Notes: generated by a model from the letters alone, not told the origin. DNA of 56,227 nt from HGM13006 sp964527315 (GCA_964527315.1 CAZGOQ010000003.1:1-56227); one strand, 5' to 3'; positions 15,974-25,466 are shown, numbered from the stretch's first letter. Translations and numbers: made by a program.

Positions 15974-17689
15974 TCAGCCGTAGACCCATACGGTGGGCAT
16001 AGCGCGGCCCACGTTAATGATGGCTGTATTAGAGCAACGCACGACATTCTCGCCGTCATAATACATCATTGCGCTGGTACCGCCGTCCAGATTCAGGGCC
16101 TGATAGCAGTCATATTCCGCCAATTTCTCCGCTACATAGAGCACACTGCATCCGGGACTCATGGGATTATCTGTGAGTTTGTTAAAGCGACCTTCCAGAA
16201 CCAGCATCATAGTTTCCATCTTGGAAGTCTGGCCCAACGCCACTCGGGGCGCGTCTGCGTTATACAGTGTGTTGCTGTCAACCACGATCTGACCGTCCAC
16301 GATCAATGCAGGTTGCATTTCCACGGCGTCCCGAGTGTTGGAAGCGACGCTGGAATTGGAATCCACAATATACATACAATCGTCATCCCGGAGTTCCAGA
16401 CGCTTATATCCATAGCCCAGCCGTTCACCAAGGATTTTTCCGCTGCATACTGCCAGGCCGGAGAGTTCGCCGCCGCTGCCGAGACCGTTGGGGTCCAGAA
16501 ATGCGCTGCCGGTCATGGCAAGGATTCCGTTATTATTCTTGCAGATGGTTTCAACAGTCTGGCCGCATGCCGGCAGGGTAGTCGCAGAACAGAGCCGAAG
16601 CTTGCTGGTATCTTTACAAATGGCAAGTACGCCGCGGGAGGTGCCCAGCACAGAGCCGTCAAGCCAAATCCGGATCAACAATATACCCTCCTGGGCGTTG
16701 ATGGCAAGAACTTCGTCTCCCTGATTGGTTTTAATGCTGGTGCCGCCGTCATTCAGGCCTGCCTCGTTGATATCCACATAGGCATAGCCGTTTTCCAGTA
16801 CGCCGGGGTGATCTTCGAAATATTCCTGGGCGGATTTCACATCCAACTCGTGGAAGTACTCAAAGAACAGCTGCTCCTCCTCGCTGCCATACAGCGACTC
16901 ATTCACGGGTTCCGTTAAATTCTCCTCCGATGAACTTTGTTCCAGCGGATTCTGCGCCGACAGGGAGGGAAGCCCCTGAACCTGATAACCCCAATCCGGA
17001 TTGCTCTCTATGCCCACTGCGTCATCTTCGCTTTTATACTGGGCCAGCATCAGTTCGTCAATGATGTTGCTGGGGACAATCGCCGTTGCCAGCCATTTAT
17101 GGTTGAGGGTTGACATGGCAGTTCGGACGTACAGATCCCGCAAATTGGTCAGGGCAGGAATGCCGGAGTAGAGCACCATCAGGTAAAACGCGCTCAGCAG
17201 GGCGATAAAGGTCAGCATAATGTGCGCAAAAATACTCAGGCCCCGGTGCCTCGTCTCTTCTGCGGATTCTTCGCCCTCGCAGGGGTCGTCATAGGATGCA
17301 TCATATTCTTCATCCAATTGGCTGTCCTCGTCGGAGTAGTAATACCATCCGTCTTCCGGCGCGTCCGGCATGGCGGCGTCAAAGCTGCGGTACTCGCTGC
17401 TTCCGTCATAGGAGCGATAAGCGCCGGAATCCGGGAACGAATCTTCAGCTGCGCCGAACGGCTCGGAGGGATCCGGATCTGAGAGAAAGTTACGGGAGGA
17501 ACCCTCTTTCTTTTCCGGCTTTGGCGCAGACGGCCCCATGGCTGGAGCGGCAGGAGCGACCTCAAATTCGAACTCACTCAAATCCACATTTTCAAAAAGT
17601 GCATCGAAATCATATATATTTTCCGACATAGGCGGATCAGGATTCGCCTGCGGATAACCGTATTCGTCGTTCTGGTCACGATTTGGCAT
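15974..17689 (-). CDS. membrane-anchored phosphodiester glycosidase (NAGPA domain) protein
   Basis: The 571-residue protein has an acidic, disordered cytoplasmic N-terminus (about 1-150), one transmembrane segment (about 155-178, AHIMLTFIALLSAFYLMVLY) and an extracellular C-terminal NAGPA/DUF2233 domain (about 330-571) ending with the conserved NLDGGTSAMMYYDG and GRAMPTVWVYG blocks. NAGPA-domain proteins hydrolyse N-acetylglucosamine phosphodiesters in eukaryotes and act in exopolysaccharide or wall-polymer metabolism in bacteria. It is probably monocistronic. Confidence 0.8.
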   Translation of the reverse strand: MPNRDQNDEYGYPQANPDPPMSENIYDFDALFENVDLSEFEFEVAPAAPAMGPSAPKPEKKEGSSRNFLSDPDPSEPFGAAEDSFPDSGAYRSYDGSSEYRSFDAAMPDAPEDGWYYYSDEDSQLDEEYDASYDDPCEGEESAEETRHRGLSIFAHIMLTFIALLSAFYLMVLYSGIPALTNLRDLYVRTAMSTLNHKWLATAIVPSNIIDELMLAQYKSEDDAVGIESNPDWGYQVQGLPSLSAQNPLEQSSSEENLTEPVNESLYGSEEEQLFFEYFHELDVKSAQEYFEDHPGVLENGYAYVDINEAGLNDGGTSIKTNQGDEVLAINAQEGILLIRIWLDGSVLGTSRGVLAICKDTSKLRLCSATTLPACGQTVETICKNNNGILAMTGSAFLDPNGLGSGGELSGLAVCSGKILGERLGYGYKRLELRDDDCMYIVDSNSSVASNTRDAVEMQPALIVDGQIVVDSNTLYNADAPRVALGQTSKMETMMLVLEGRFNKLTDNPMSPGCSVLYVAEKLAEYDCYQALNLDGGTSAMMYYDGENVVRCSNTAIINVGRAMPTVWVYG

Positions 17690-17721
17690 GCTACTTCCTC
17701 ACTTTTAAAGAATTCCAGACA

Positions 17722-17750
17722 ATTTTACCATAAAACCGCATGAAAAGCAA
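17722..17750 (-). promoter_or_regulatory. promoter of the glycosidase gene
   Basis: Minus strand: TTGCTT (17745-17750), 17-base spacer, TAAAAT (17722-17727). Confidence 0.55.
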
Positions 17751-17814
17751 CAATAGAAGTTTCTCTGTAAAAAAGTTCATTTTTTCGGATAATTTTTTTG
17801 CGGATGCATATACT

Positions 17815-18054
17815 GCTGTTGGGTCGGAAAGAAAAGATCCAATGTTCCTGAGGCCAAAGAACATCTGACAATAAGGTTACAGAAGAGGCGTCAATCGACG
17901 CTTAAGATGTATCCATATCTCAGTGCGAGATCTTGAGAGACAGGATAACCTGTATGATCTTTAAGGGACTTTTTAAAACCGGCCAAGGGTATTCGGAAGG
18001 TGTACCATTCCAGAATGCGAAGAAGGCGGGGCAGCGACGGCTGTCTCGCTTTTT
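17815..18054 (+). ncRNA. unidentified structured RNA, about 240 nt, with its own terminator
   Basis: Between two divergent genes lies a densely foldable, non-coding stretch. Visible stems: 17819-17825 with 17836-17842; 17842-17847 with 17859-17864; 17874-17879 with 17946-17951 closing a multiloop; 17888-17892 with 17897-17901; 17901-17908 with 17930-17937; 17989-17994 with 18013-18018 capped by 17995-18000 with 18005-18011. The strong terminator at 18026-18054 ends it, and the next gene has a separate promoter at 18082. I find no match to 6S, tmRNA, RNase P, T-box or lysine riboswitch signatures. The promoter is unclear; TATACT at 17809 is a possible -10. Boundaries are approximate. Confidence 0.5.
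18026..18054 (+). terminator. terminator of the structured RNA
   Basis: Ten-bp stem (18026-18035 with 18040-18049, two G-U pairs), GACG loop, five T. Confidence 0.8.
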
Positions 18055-18081
18055 CCCATGCTGCGAAACTGCGGCGATGTG

Positions 18082-18110
18082 TTGACTTTCGGGGCGTTCT
18101 CCATTATAAT
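18082..18110 (+). promoter_or_regulatory. promoter of the topoisomerase operon
   Basis: TTGACT (18082-18087), 17-base spacer, TATAAT (18105-18110). Confidence 0.75.
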
Positions 18111-18169
18111 ATTCAGGAAATTTTATGCATTGGCATACAATATATTGTATCTTGTGACGAGGGAATAAG

Positions 18170-20158
18170 ATGAAGAAAAAAGAGGCTTATGGCAATGAAA
18201 GCATCTCCATGCTTAAAGGCGCGGATCGTGTCCGGCTGCGGCCAGCGGTTATTTTTGGCTCCGACGGATTGGAGGGCTGCCAGCACGCGGTATTTGAAAT
18301 ATTGTCCAACGCCATTGATGAAGCCCGGGAGGGGCACGGTGATCTGATTCTGGTGACCCGCTTTCTGGATCACTCCATTCAGGTGGAGGATTTTGGACGT
18401 GGTTGCCCGGTGGACTGGAACCAGGCGGAGCAGAGGTATAACTGGGAATTGGTATTCTGTGAACTTTACGCCGGAGGCAAGTATGCCAATAACGAGGGAG
18501 AAAACTATGAGTATTCTCTTGGACTCAACGGCCTTGGCGCATGCGCGACCCAGTATGCGTCCAGATATTTTGACGCCACCATCCGCCGGGATGGAAAGAA
18601 ATACACACTGCACTTTGAAAAGGGCGAGAATGTGGGCGGTCTCCGGGAGGACAAGCTGGACCGGAAGCAAACCGGCTCCTGTTTCCGGTGGCTGCCGGAT
18701 CTGGATGTGTTTACGGACATCGCCATTCCCCTTGATTACTATCTGGACATTTTAAAACGTCAGGCGGTGGTCAACGCAGGCGTGACGTTCCGCCTTTTGG
18801 ATGAGCAGGCCGACGGCGCCTTTACAGAGACGGACTTCTGCTATGAGAGGGGTATTTTGGATTATGTCAGCGAACTGACGGAGCAGAACGCTATGACTAT
18901 GCCCCAGTTCTGGGAAGCGGAACGAAAGGGAAAAGATCGGGCGGATATGCCGGAATACAAGGTAAAGATTTCTGCGGCCCTGTGTTTTTCCAATGCAGTG
19001 AATCTTTTGGAATACTATCATAATTCTTCCTGGCTGGAGCATGGCGGTGCGCCGGAGAAAGCAGTCAAAACTGCCTTTGTCTCCGCGCTGGACGCTTATA
19101 TCAGGCAGGCGGGAAAGTACACAAAAAACGAATCCAAAATCAACTTTCAGGATGTGGCGGACTGCCTTGTTCTGGTGACCAACTGCTTTTCCACCCAGAC
19201 CAGCTATGAAAATCAGACCAAAAAAGCCATTACCAATAAGTTCATCCAGGACGCCATGACGGAGTTCTTCAAATCCCGGCTTCAGGTCTACTTTATCGAA
19301 AATAAACAGGAGGCCGATCGGATCGCCGATCAGGTGTTAATCAACAAGCGGGCCAGAGAGACAGCGGAAAAGACAAAACTCAATATTCGCAAAAAGCTTA
19401 CCGGGTCTATGGACATCTCTAACCGGGTGCAGAAGTTTGTTGATTGCCGCAGCAAGGATGTAGACAAACGGGAACTCTACATCGTGGAGGGCGACTCCGC
19501 CCTCGGCAGCGTTAAGCTCAGCCGCGACGCGGAATTTCAGGGCATTATGCCGGTACGGGGGAAGATCCTCAACTGCCTGAAAGTGGACTACGCCCGGATT
19601 TTTAAGAGCGATATCATTACCGATCTGCTGCGGGTCTTGGGCTGCGGTGTAGAGCTGACCGGCGGCAAAAAAGCCAGAGATTTAAGTTCCTTTGATTTGA
19701 GCAATCTGCGGTGGAACAAGATCGTGATATGCACCGATGCAGATGTGGACGGTTTCCAAATCCGCACACTGATTTTGACCATGCTCTACCGTCTGGTGCC
19801 GACGCTCATTGAGGAGGGCTACGTCTATATCGCGGAATCTCCGCTCTTTGAGATCAATTACAGGGAGAAAACATGGTTCGCCTATTCCAACAAGGAAAAG
19901 GATGACATCGTAGCGGCGATCGGCGAGGGGAAGAAAGTTTCCATCCAGCGCTCCAAGGGATTGGGCGAAAACGATCCGGAGATGATGTGGATGACTACCA
20001 TGAATCCCGCCACCCGGCGGCTCATCAAGGTCATGCCGGAGGACGCCGCCGCAACCGCCGCCATGTTTGAACTGCTGGAGGGCGACAACCTCCAGGGACG
20101 CAAAGAGCATATTTCTGAAAACGGGTATAAATTTCTGGAGTTGGCAGATATTTCGTAA
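18170..20158 (+). CDS. type IIA topoisomerase B subunit (GyrB/ParE-like, divergent clade)
   Basis: The 662-residue protein has a GHKL ATPase domain (EILSNAIDEAREG near 45, GRGCPVDW near 77, GLNGLGA near 122), a transducer domain, and a Toprim domain with IVEGDSALGSVK (near 438) and CTDADVDGFQIRTL (near 523). Canonical GyrB/ParE read EGDSAGG and DADVDGSHI, so this belongs to a divergent group found beside normal gyrase in Clostridia. With the A subunit downstream it should form an ATP-dependent heterotetramer that passes or decatenates DNA. The ribosome site is weak (GAGGGAATAAG before ATG 18170). Confidence 0.85.
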   Translation: MKKKEAYGNESISMLKGADRVRLRPAVIFGSDGLEGCQHAVFEILSNAIDEAREGHGDLILVTRFLDHSIQVEDFGRGCPVDWNQAEQRYNWELVFCELYAGGKYANNEGENYEYSLGLNGLGACATQYASRYFDATIRRDGKKYTLHFEKGENVGGLREDKLDRKQTGSCFRWLPDLDVFTDIAIPLDYYLDILKRQAVVNAGVTFRLLDEQADGAFTETDFCYERGILDYVSELTEQNAMTMPQFWEAERKGKDRADMPEYKVKISAALCFSNAVNLLEYYHNSSWLEHGGAPEKAVKTAFVSALDAYIRQAGKYTKNESKINFQDVADCLVLVTNCFSTQTSYENQTKKAITNKFIQDAMTEFFKSRLQVYFIENKQEADRIADQVLINKRARETAEKTKLNIRKKLTGSMDISNRVQKFVDCRSKDVDKRELYIVEGDSALGSVKLSRDAEFQGIMPVRGKILNCLKVDYARIFKSDIITDLLRVLGCGVELTGGKKARDLSSFDLSNLRWNKIVICTDADVDGFQIRTLILTMLYRLVPTLIEEGYVYIAESPLFEINYREKTWFAYSNKEKDDIVAAIGEGKKVSIQRSKGLGENDPEMMWMTTMNPATRRLIKVMPEDAAATAAMFELLEGDNLQGRKEHISENGYKFLELADIS

Positions 20159-20221
20159 CAACATCACAAGAAGGGGCTTTATGACGTCCTCTTTTATTAT
20201 TAGATTAAGGATTTGATATCA

Positions 20222-22465
20222 ATGGCAAAGAAAAAACAGCCGGAAGAGCAGAAACACAAGGAAAATCCCAACGTCATGGGTCTCCATGCGGAGGTCATTG
20301 AGCAGCCTATTACCGAGACGTTAGAGGTCAACTTTATGCCCTACGCCATGAGCGTCATTATGTCCCGTGCCATCCCGGAGATCGACGGCTTCAAGCCCTC
20401 TCATCGGAAACTGCTGTACACCATGTATAAAATGGGACTATTAAATGGCGGACGGACGAAATCCGCCAATATTGTCGGCCAGACCATGCGTCTCAATCCC
20501 CATGGCGATGCGGCCATCTATGAGACTATGGTGCGGCTCAGCCGCGGCTATGAGGCATTATTGCACCCCTTTGTAGACTCCAAGGGCAACTTTGGAAAGG
20601 CTTATTCCCGGGACATGGCCTATGCGGCCTCCCGTTACACAGAGGCCAAGCTGGACGCTTTCGCTCAGGAACTGTTCCGAGATATCGACAGTGACACGGT
20701 GGATTTTGTGGACAATTATGACAGCACCATGAAAGAGCCGTCTCTTTTGCCCACCACATTTCCCAACGTGCTGGTATCTGCCAACAACGGTATCGCTGTG
20801 GGCATGGCCAGCAATATCTGCGGCTTTAATCTCAGGGAGGTCTGCGCGGCCGCTGTTGCCCGCATCAAAGACTCAAACTGTGATTTGAAAGAATATCTGC
20901 TGGCGCCGGATTTTCCCACCGGCGGCGAATTGCTTTATGACAGCAGCGAGATCGACGCGGTCTATGAGACCGGCCGGGGCAGTATCAAGGTTCGTGGCAA
21001 ATGGCGCTATGTCAAAGAGGGAAATCTGATCGAAATTTACGAGATCCCATATACCACTACCTCCGAGGCCATTATTGATAAGGTCGCCGATCTGATCAAG
21101 GCGGGAAAAATCAAAGAGATCAATGATATGCGGGATGAGACGGATCTGAGCGGCTTGAAGCTGGCCATCGATTTGAAACGGGGGACGGACCCGGAAAAGC
21201 TTATGGCAAAGCTGATGAAAATGACTACCTTACAGGACAGCTTCCCCTGCAATTTCAACATTCTCATTGCCGGCAACCCCAAAGTGATGGGCGTAGGCGA
21301 GATCTTGGAGGAATGGACCGCCTGGCGGACGGAATGTGTCCGGCGGCGGGTCTATGATACGCTGACAAAAAAGAGGGAAAAGCTTCATTTGCTTTTGGGC
21401 CTTGAAAAAATTCTGCTGGATATTGATCAGGCAATTAAAATTATTCGGGAGACAGAACTGGAAGAGGATGTCATTCCCAACCTGATGATCGGCTTCGGCA
21501 TCGACGAGATCCAGGCCAATTATGTGGCGGAGATCAAGCTGCGCAACATCAATCGAGAGTATATCCTCAAGCGCACTCGGGAGACCGATTCTCTGAAAGA
21601 AGAGATCGCCGACCTGGAGGATACCGTCAACTCGCCCAGGAGGATCAAGAAGATCATTGTGGACGAATTGCAGAATGTTTCCAAAAAATATGGGAAAGAC
21701 CGAAAGACCACCATTCTCTATGATCAGGTTGAGGAATATACGGAAGAGACGAAAACGGCGCCGGATTATCCGGTGCATCTGTTTGTTACCAGAGATGGCT
21801 ATCTCAAAAAAATTACCCCCCAGAGCCTCCGCATGAGCGGGGAACAGAAACTCAAGGAGGGAGATCGGCTGGTGCTTGATGGCCTGGAAAGCGTCAACAG
21901 CGCGGAGTTGCTGGTCTTTACGGATCGTTGTCAGGTCTATAAAACCTCCCTTGCTGATTTTGAGGACAGCAAGGCCAGCGTATTGGGAGACTATCTGCCC
22001 ACCAAGCTGGGCTTTGAGGAAGGGGAGACGGTGGTATCGGTTTGCCTGCCGGGGGATTATTCCGGATTTATCCTCTTTGCTTTTGAAAATGGTAAAATTG
22101 CCAAGGTGACGCTCAGCGCCTATGATACCAAGTCCAACCGGCGGAAGCTTACCGGCGCCTACAGCGACAAGGCGCCCCTGAAAGGCGTGCTCTGCCTTCC
22201 GGCGGAAACCGATGTGGCTGTTTATTCGACGGATGGACGGGCACTGGTATTTCAGACGGCGCTGCTGGCCATCAAATCCACCCGCACCACCATTGGCGTT
22301 TCCGTGTTGAGCCTGCGAAAAAAGGCGCTGCTCAGCCATATGCGGCTGCTGGAAGGATCCAATATTCAAAACGTCTCCCGTTATCGGAGCCGCAGTCTGC
22401 CGGCGGCGGGCGCGATTTTGAAAGATGAGGACGCGGAGGAGACACAGCTGTCCCTGGAACTGTAA
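20222..22465 (+). CDS. type IIA topoisomerase A subunit (GyrA/ParC-like, divergent clade)
   Basis: The 747-residue protein contains the winged-helix breakage-reunion domain with catalytic Tyr in AASRYTEAKL (near residue 137), the tower and coiled-coil region (about 350-500), and a C-terminal beta-pinwheel (about 520-740). A canonical GyrA box (QRRGGKG) is not visible, so decatenation rather than supercoiling is more likely (inference). ATG 20222 is preceded by TAAGGATTTGATATCA; an in-frame TTG at 20213 is less likely. It lies 63 bases after the B subunit, forming a two-gene operon. Confidence 0.85.
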   Translation: MAKKKQPEEQKHKENPNVMGLHAEVIEQPITETLEVNFMPYAMSVIMSRAIPEIDGFKPSHRKLLYTMYKMGLLNGGRTKSANIVGQTMRLNPHGDAAIYETMVRLSRGYEALLHPFVDSKGNFGKAYSRDMAYAASRYTEAKLDAFAQELFRDIDSDTVDFVDNYDSTMKEPSLLPTTFPNVLVSANNGIAVGMASNICGFNLREVCAAAVARIKDSNCDLKEYLLAPDFPTGGELLYDSSEIDAVYETGRGSIKVRGKWRYVKEGNLIEIYEIPYTTTSEAIIDKVADLIKAGKIKEINDMRDETDLSGLKLAIDLKRGTDPEKLMAKLMKMTTLQDSFPCNFNILIAGNPKVMGVGEILEEWTAWRTECVRRRVYDTLTKKREKLHLLLGLEKILLDIDQAIKIIRETELEEDVIPNLMIGFGIDEIQANYVAEIKLRNINREYILKRTRETDSLKEEIADLEDTVNSPRRIKKIIVDELQNVSKKYGKDRKTTILYDQVEEYTEETKTAPDYPVHLFVTRDGYLKKITPQSLRMSGEQKLKEGDRLVLDGLESVNSAELLVFTDRCQVYKTSLADFEDSKASVLGDYLPTKLGFEEGETVVSVCLPGDYSGFILFAFENGKIAKVTLSAYDTKSNRRKLTGAYSDKAPLKGVLCLPAETDVAVYSTDGRALVFQTALLAIKSTRTTIGVSVLSLRKKALLSHMRLLEGSNIQNVSRYRSRSLPAAGAILKDEDAEETQLSLEL

Positions 22466-22502
22466 ACGCTGTTTTTCACAATGACGAGAAAGGAGACTGC
22501 CT

Positions 22503-23567
22503 TTGAAACGATTGTTTGCACTGATGCTGGCCCTCAGCCTGCTCAGCGGCTGCGCCTTTCTGGGCAGCCGCTCCTATACGGCGGTCACCCCCCATGACGA
22601 GGGCTATGAAATTGCCATTGATTCCGATGCGCTGACAGTCAGCAATTATTTAAGCCTGAAAAATGCGATTTTAAGGCTGGTGGAACGCGGAGAAACCGAA
22701 GGCGTGATTCGTGCGGAAGCCTATTCCAGCGATCTGGCGGAGGATTTGAACAGTGCCGTCTACGAGGTATCCCGGGGGGATCCGCTGGGGGCGTTCGCTG
22801 TGGATTATATGTCTTATGACTATTCCAAAATCGTCGGCTATTATGAAATCCAGATCCATACCACATATCGCCGCAGCTTGGAGGAGATTCAATCCGTAAT
22901 CAGCGTTGCCGGCGCGGATGGCGTGCGGCAGCGCCTCAAATCAGCCATGGAGAACTATGAGCCGGAACTCCGGCTTCGAATCGGGGATTATCGGGAAATC
23001 GATATTGAGACAATGGTGGAGGAGATTTTTTATCAGAATCCGCAGTTCGCCCTGGAACTTCCCACATTGGATTTGACGGCATATCCGGATTCCGGTTCCA
23101 GCCGCGTGCTGGAGATCCAATTTCATTACCGCCGCTCTCAGAATGCTCTTTTGGCAGAGCGGACAGAGATGGAAACCACAGTAGCGGAATTGGCAGATCT
23201 CTATGGAAGCGACAACAATCAGATGATCTGTGCAGAGCGGCTGTTAAAACGGCTGATTCGGGAGACGCAGCTGGTTTCGGACACAGATGGCTTATCCAAC
23301 AGTGTCTATGGCGTATTGTGTCAGAATAGAGCAAACGCCTATGGGTGCTGTCAGGCCTATTTGCAGCTGCTCCGGGAAAGGGAAGTGGACTGCACACTGG
23401 CGACAGGCAGCTATGGGGGAAAGCCCCATACCTGGTGCCTTTTGACCATTGATGGGCAGGAGTATTTCGCAGATCCGGTGCTGGCAGTTGCCAACGGAAC
23501 TACTGTGGGAAGCATTCTCCCCAGAGCGCAAATGGAGGAAATGGACTATCAATTATCGGCCACATAA
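22503..23567 (+). CDS. lipoprotein with C-terminal transglutaminase-like domain
   Basis: From TTG 22503 (AAAGGAGACTGCC upstream) the 354-residue product has a lipoprotein signal with lipobox LLSGC (Cys near residue 17). The C-terminal third resembles a transglutaminase-like fold, with candidate catalytic residues in YGCCQAYLQLL (near 286), KPHTWCLLTIDG (His near 312) and YFADPV (Asp near 328). It is probably anchored on the outer face of the membrane. Function is unknown; similar proteins are thought to act as proteases or in envelope assembly. It follows the topoisomerase genes by 37 bases and may be cotranscribed. Confidence 0.7.
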   Translation: MKRLFALMLALSLLSGCAFLGSRSYTAVTPHDEGYEIAIDSDALTVSNYLSLKNAILRLVERGETEGVIRAEAYSSDLAEDLNSAVYEVSRGDPLGAFAVDYMSYDYSKIVGYYEIQIHTTYRRSLEEIQSVISVAGADGVRQRLKSAMENYEPELRLRIGDYREIDIETMVEEIFYQNPQFALELPTLDLTAYPDSGSSRVLEIQFHYRRSQNALLAERTEMETTVAELADLYGSDNNQMICAERLLKRLIRETQLVSDTDGLSNSVYGVLCQNRANAYGCCQAYLQLLREREVDCTLATGSYGGKPHTWCLLTIDGQEYFADPVLAVANGTTVGSILPRAQMEEMDYQLSAT

Positions 23568-23573
23568 CGAGCT

Positions 23574-23605
23574 GCGGTCACCATTCTGTGTGGCCGCGTG
23601 TTTTT
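23574..23605 (+). terminator. terminator of the lipoprotein gene
   Basis: Eight-bp stem (23574-23581 with 23590-23597, one G-T), then GTGTTTTT. Confidence 0.65.
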
Positions 23606-24185
23606 AATCCTCTAAAACAGTATTGTGGCAATGCGCTTTTACCATTACCTGTAAAGATTTCAAATCCCGGAAGGTGTCGGGGCGCTTGTCTGGATCGCGC
23701 AAGAGGGCGGAGGGATGATACATTGCCATACGCCATATGCCGTCCAGTTCTGTCCACTGCCCATGCTCTCTGGTGATCCGAAAGTCCGGGCGGATGTACT
23801 GCATGGCTGCGATGCGGCCAAGGCATACGATCAGCTTCGGCCGAATCAGCCGGATCTGCGCTTCCAGCCATGGACGGCAGTTGTCCTGCTCAGCGGACTG
23901 AGGATCCCGGTTTCCGGGAGGACGGCATTTGACGATATTGCCGATATAGGCGTTTTTGCGGCTGAGACCGATAATGGACAGCATTTGATCCAGAAGCTGT
24001 CCTGCCGCACCCACAAATGGTTCCCCCTGCAGATCCTCATGTTCGCCCGGCCCTTCTCCGATGAACATGACCTCTGCCGTTTCGGGGCCGACGCCAAAGA
24101 CCACATTGTGCCGGGTGCGGTGCAGTTCGCATTTCGTGCATTGCAGACAGTTCTGACGCAGTGTTTCAAAATCCGTATAATTCAT
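23604..24185 (-). CDS. family 4-type uracil-DNA glycosylase (Fe-S)
   Basis: The 193-residue protein starts at ATG 24185 after CAGGAAGTG. It has the CLQCTKC pair at residues 11-17, the water-activating and uracil-binding motif GEGPGEHEDLQGEPFVG (near 43), a further Cys in KCRPPGNR (near 86), and the HPSALLR motif (near 160) of family 4 UDGs. It removes uracil from DNA to start base-excision repair. It begins five bases after the D-Ala-D-Ala carboxypeptidase stop, so both share an operon. Confidence 0.9.
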   Translation of the reverse strand: MNYTDFETLRQNCLQCTKCELHRTRHNVVFGVGPETAEVMFIGEGPGEHEDLQGEPFVGAAGQLLDQMLSIIGLSRKNAYIGNIVKCRPPGNRDPQSAEQDNCRPWLEAQIRLIRPKLIVCLGRIAAMQYIRPDFRITREHGQWTELDGIWRMAMYHPSALLRDPDKRPDTFRDLKSLQVMVKAHCHNTVLED

Positions 24186-24190
24186 AAGAT

Positions 24191-25438
24191 TCACTTCCTG
24201 TTGCGTATGTTTCTGATAATCAAAATCAGCATCCATCCCAGCAGCAGCGCCGCCAGCCCAATCATCCCCAGCAGTAGCTGCTGGGCGGAAAGGTGAAGAA
24301 AGTCTGCCGCCGTATAGAGCAAATCCTCCGCCTGTTCCTCCAGTGTGGGAGATGACGCAGGAGTTGGTATGGGGGAGGATGTCGGAGAAGGACTTGACGA
24401 TGGAGACGGTGTCAGCTTTGGCGTTGGAGAGAGGGATGGCGACGGCGACGGAGAAGGAGAAGGAGAAGGGCTTGGCTCAGGCGTTGGTTCCGGCTGGGCA
24501 TCTAAATATTCCTGATAGGCCAACGCTTCATCATAGTGATAAAAGCCCCAGTCCAGCAGCTTGCAACTCTCCAGAAAACTGCCGATCCGTCTCTCCCCGG
24601 AGACAGTCTGCGTGTCCGCGCCCAGCACTACGGCCAGCAGATTACGGCCATCTCGGTAAGCTTCGGAAACCAGACAATAGCCTGCCTGAGAAGTATAGCC
24701 GGTTTTGACGCCCAGTGCGCCGCTGTACCCATATTCGGGGAAATCAGAGCCGGGGAGTAGGTAGTTGGTGGTGGACAGCGCTTTTTCCTCAGAGAGATTA
24801 GTGGCCCGCAAAGTGGTTTTTACTGTACCGCAGATCTCCCAAAAGACGTCATATTGCGCTGCGGCCTGCGTGATTAGAGCAAGATCCCAGGCACAGGTGT
24901 AGTGCCCCTCCTGATGAAGACCATTCGCATTGACGAAATTGGTGTTAACGCAACCCAAAGCCAGAGCTTCCCGGTTCATCAGCGCCACAAACTCCGGAAT
25001 GGAGCCGGAGATTAATATTGCCGCCGCGTTGGCGGCTTCATTGGCGGAAACGATCATCAGACATTGCAGCAGTTCATAGACTGATAAAATCTCTCCAGGA
25101 CTCAGCTGGGCGGTTGAAGATGCGGAATTCAGACCTTCCTGGATCCCATCCGGCAGCGTGATCCAGCTGTCCGGATCCATGTATTTCAGCACCAGATAGC
25201 AGGTCATGATCTTTGTAGTGCTGGCGGGGTACAGGGCGTCTTTGTCATTGCGCCGGTATAACACGTTGCCGGTATCTGCATCAATAAGCAGTGCCGCTTT
25301 TGCCTGAATCTCCGGCACTTCCGGCACCGGCACGATATCGTCATCTATGAAGGAGTCAGCAGCGCCTGCAAGGGGAAAAAAGATTGAAAACAGCAAAAGA
25401 AATATGGAAATCCGCCAGAAAAACCTGTATTTTTTCAT
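24191..25438 (-). CDS. D-alanyl-D-alanine carboxypeptidase (DacF/PBP5-like)
   Basis: The 415-residue protein has an N-terminal signal peptide (ending near AGAA, residue 27), the penicillin-binding motifs STTK (near 73), SAN (near 132) and KTG (near 240), and a Pro/Ser/Thr repeat linker (about 310-360). A C-terminal membrane segment (about 380-405) ends in RNIRNRK, replacing the usual amphipathic anchor. It trims the terminal D-Ala from peptidoglycan stem peptides outside the membrane. The repeated PSPSPS coding stretch is low complexity at DNA level. Confidence 0.9.
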   Translation of the reverse strand: MKKYRFFWRISIFLLLFSIFFPLAGAADSFIDDDIVPVPEVPEIQAKAALLIDADTGNVLYRRNDKDALYPASTTKIMTCYLVLKYMDPDSWITLPDGIQEGLNSASSTAQLSPGEILSVYELLQCLMIVSANEAANAAAILISGSIPEFVALMNREALALGCVNTNFVNANGLHQEGHYTCAWDLALITQAAAQYDVFWEICGTVKTTLRATNLSEEKALSTTNYLLPGSDFPEYGYSGALGVKTGYTSQAGYCLVSEAYRDGRNLLAVVLGADTQTVSGERRIGSFLESCKLLDWGFYHYDEALAYQEYLDAQPEPTPEPSPSPSPSPSPSPSLSPTPKLTPSPSSSPSPTSSPIPTPASSPTLEEQAEDLLYTAADFLHLSAQQLLLGMIGLAALLLGWMLILIIRNIRNRK

Positions 25439-25466
25439 TCAAAATGTGCTCCCGATATGATACAAT
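25438..25466 (+). promoter_or_regulatory. promoter of the comEA-like/two-component operon
   Basis: TTCAAA (25438-25443), 17-base spacer, TACAAT (25461-25466), in the short divergent region before ATG 25516. Confidence 0.4.

Noticed and set aside
17990..18012. T-box-like GGAAGGTGTACC segment
   Set aside because: It lacks the conserved T-box antiterminator sequence and specifier loop, and the segment is explained by a local hairpin within an RNA that ends before the next gene.
21230..22369. Long minus-strand open frame within the topoisomerase A gene
   Set aside because: It is an antisense shadow of a well-supported gene with no ribosome site; similar long shadows oppose the beta-helix, nrdD and radical SAM genes.
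24340..24520. Short tandem DNA repeats resembling a CRISPR-like or satellite array
   Set aside because: They are the low-complexity coding region for the Pro-Ser-Pro linker of the D-Ala-D-Ala carboxypeptidase; units are 6 bases and in frame.
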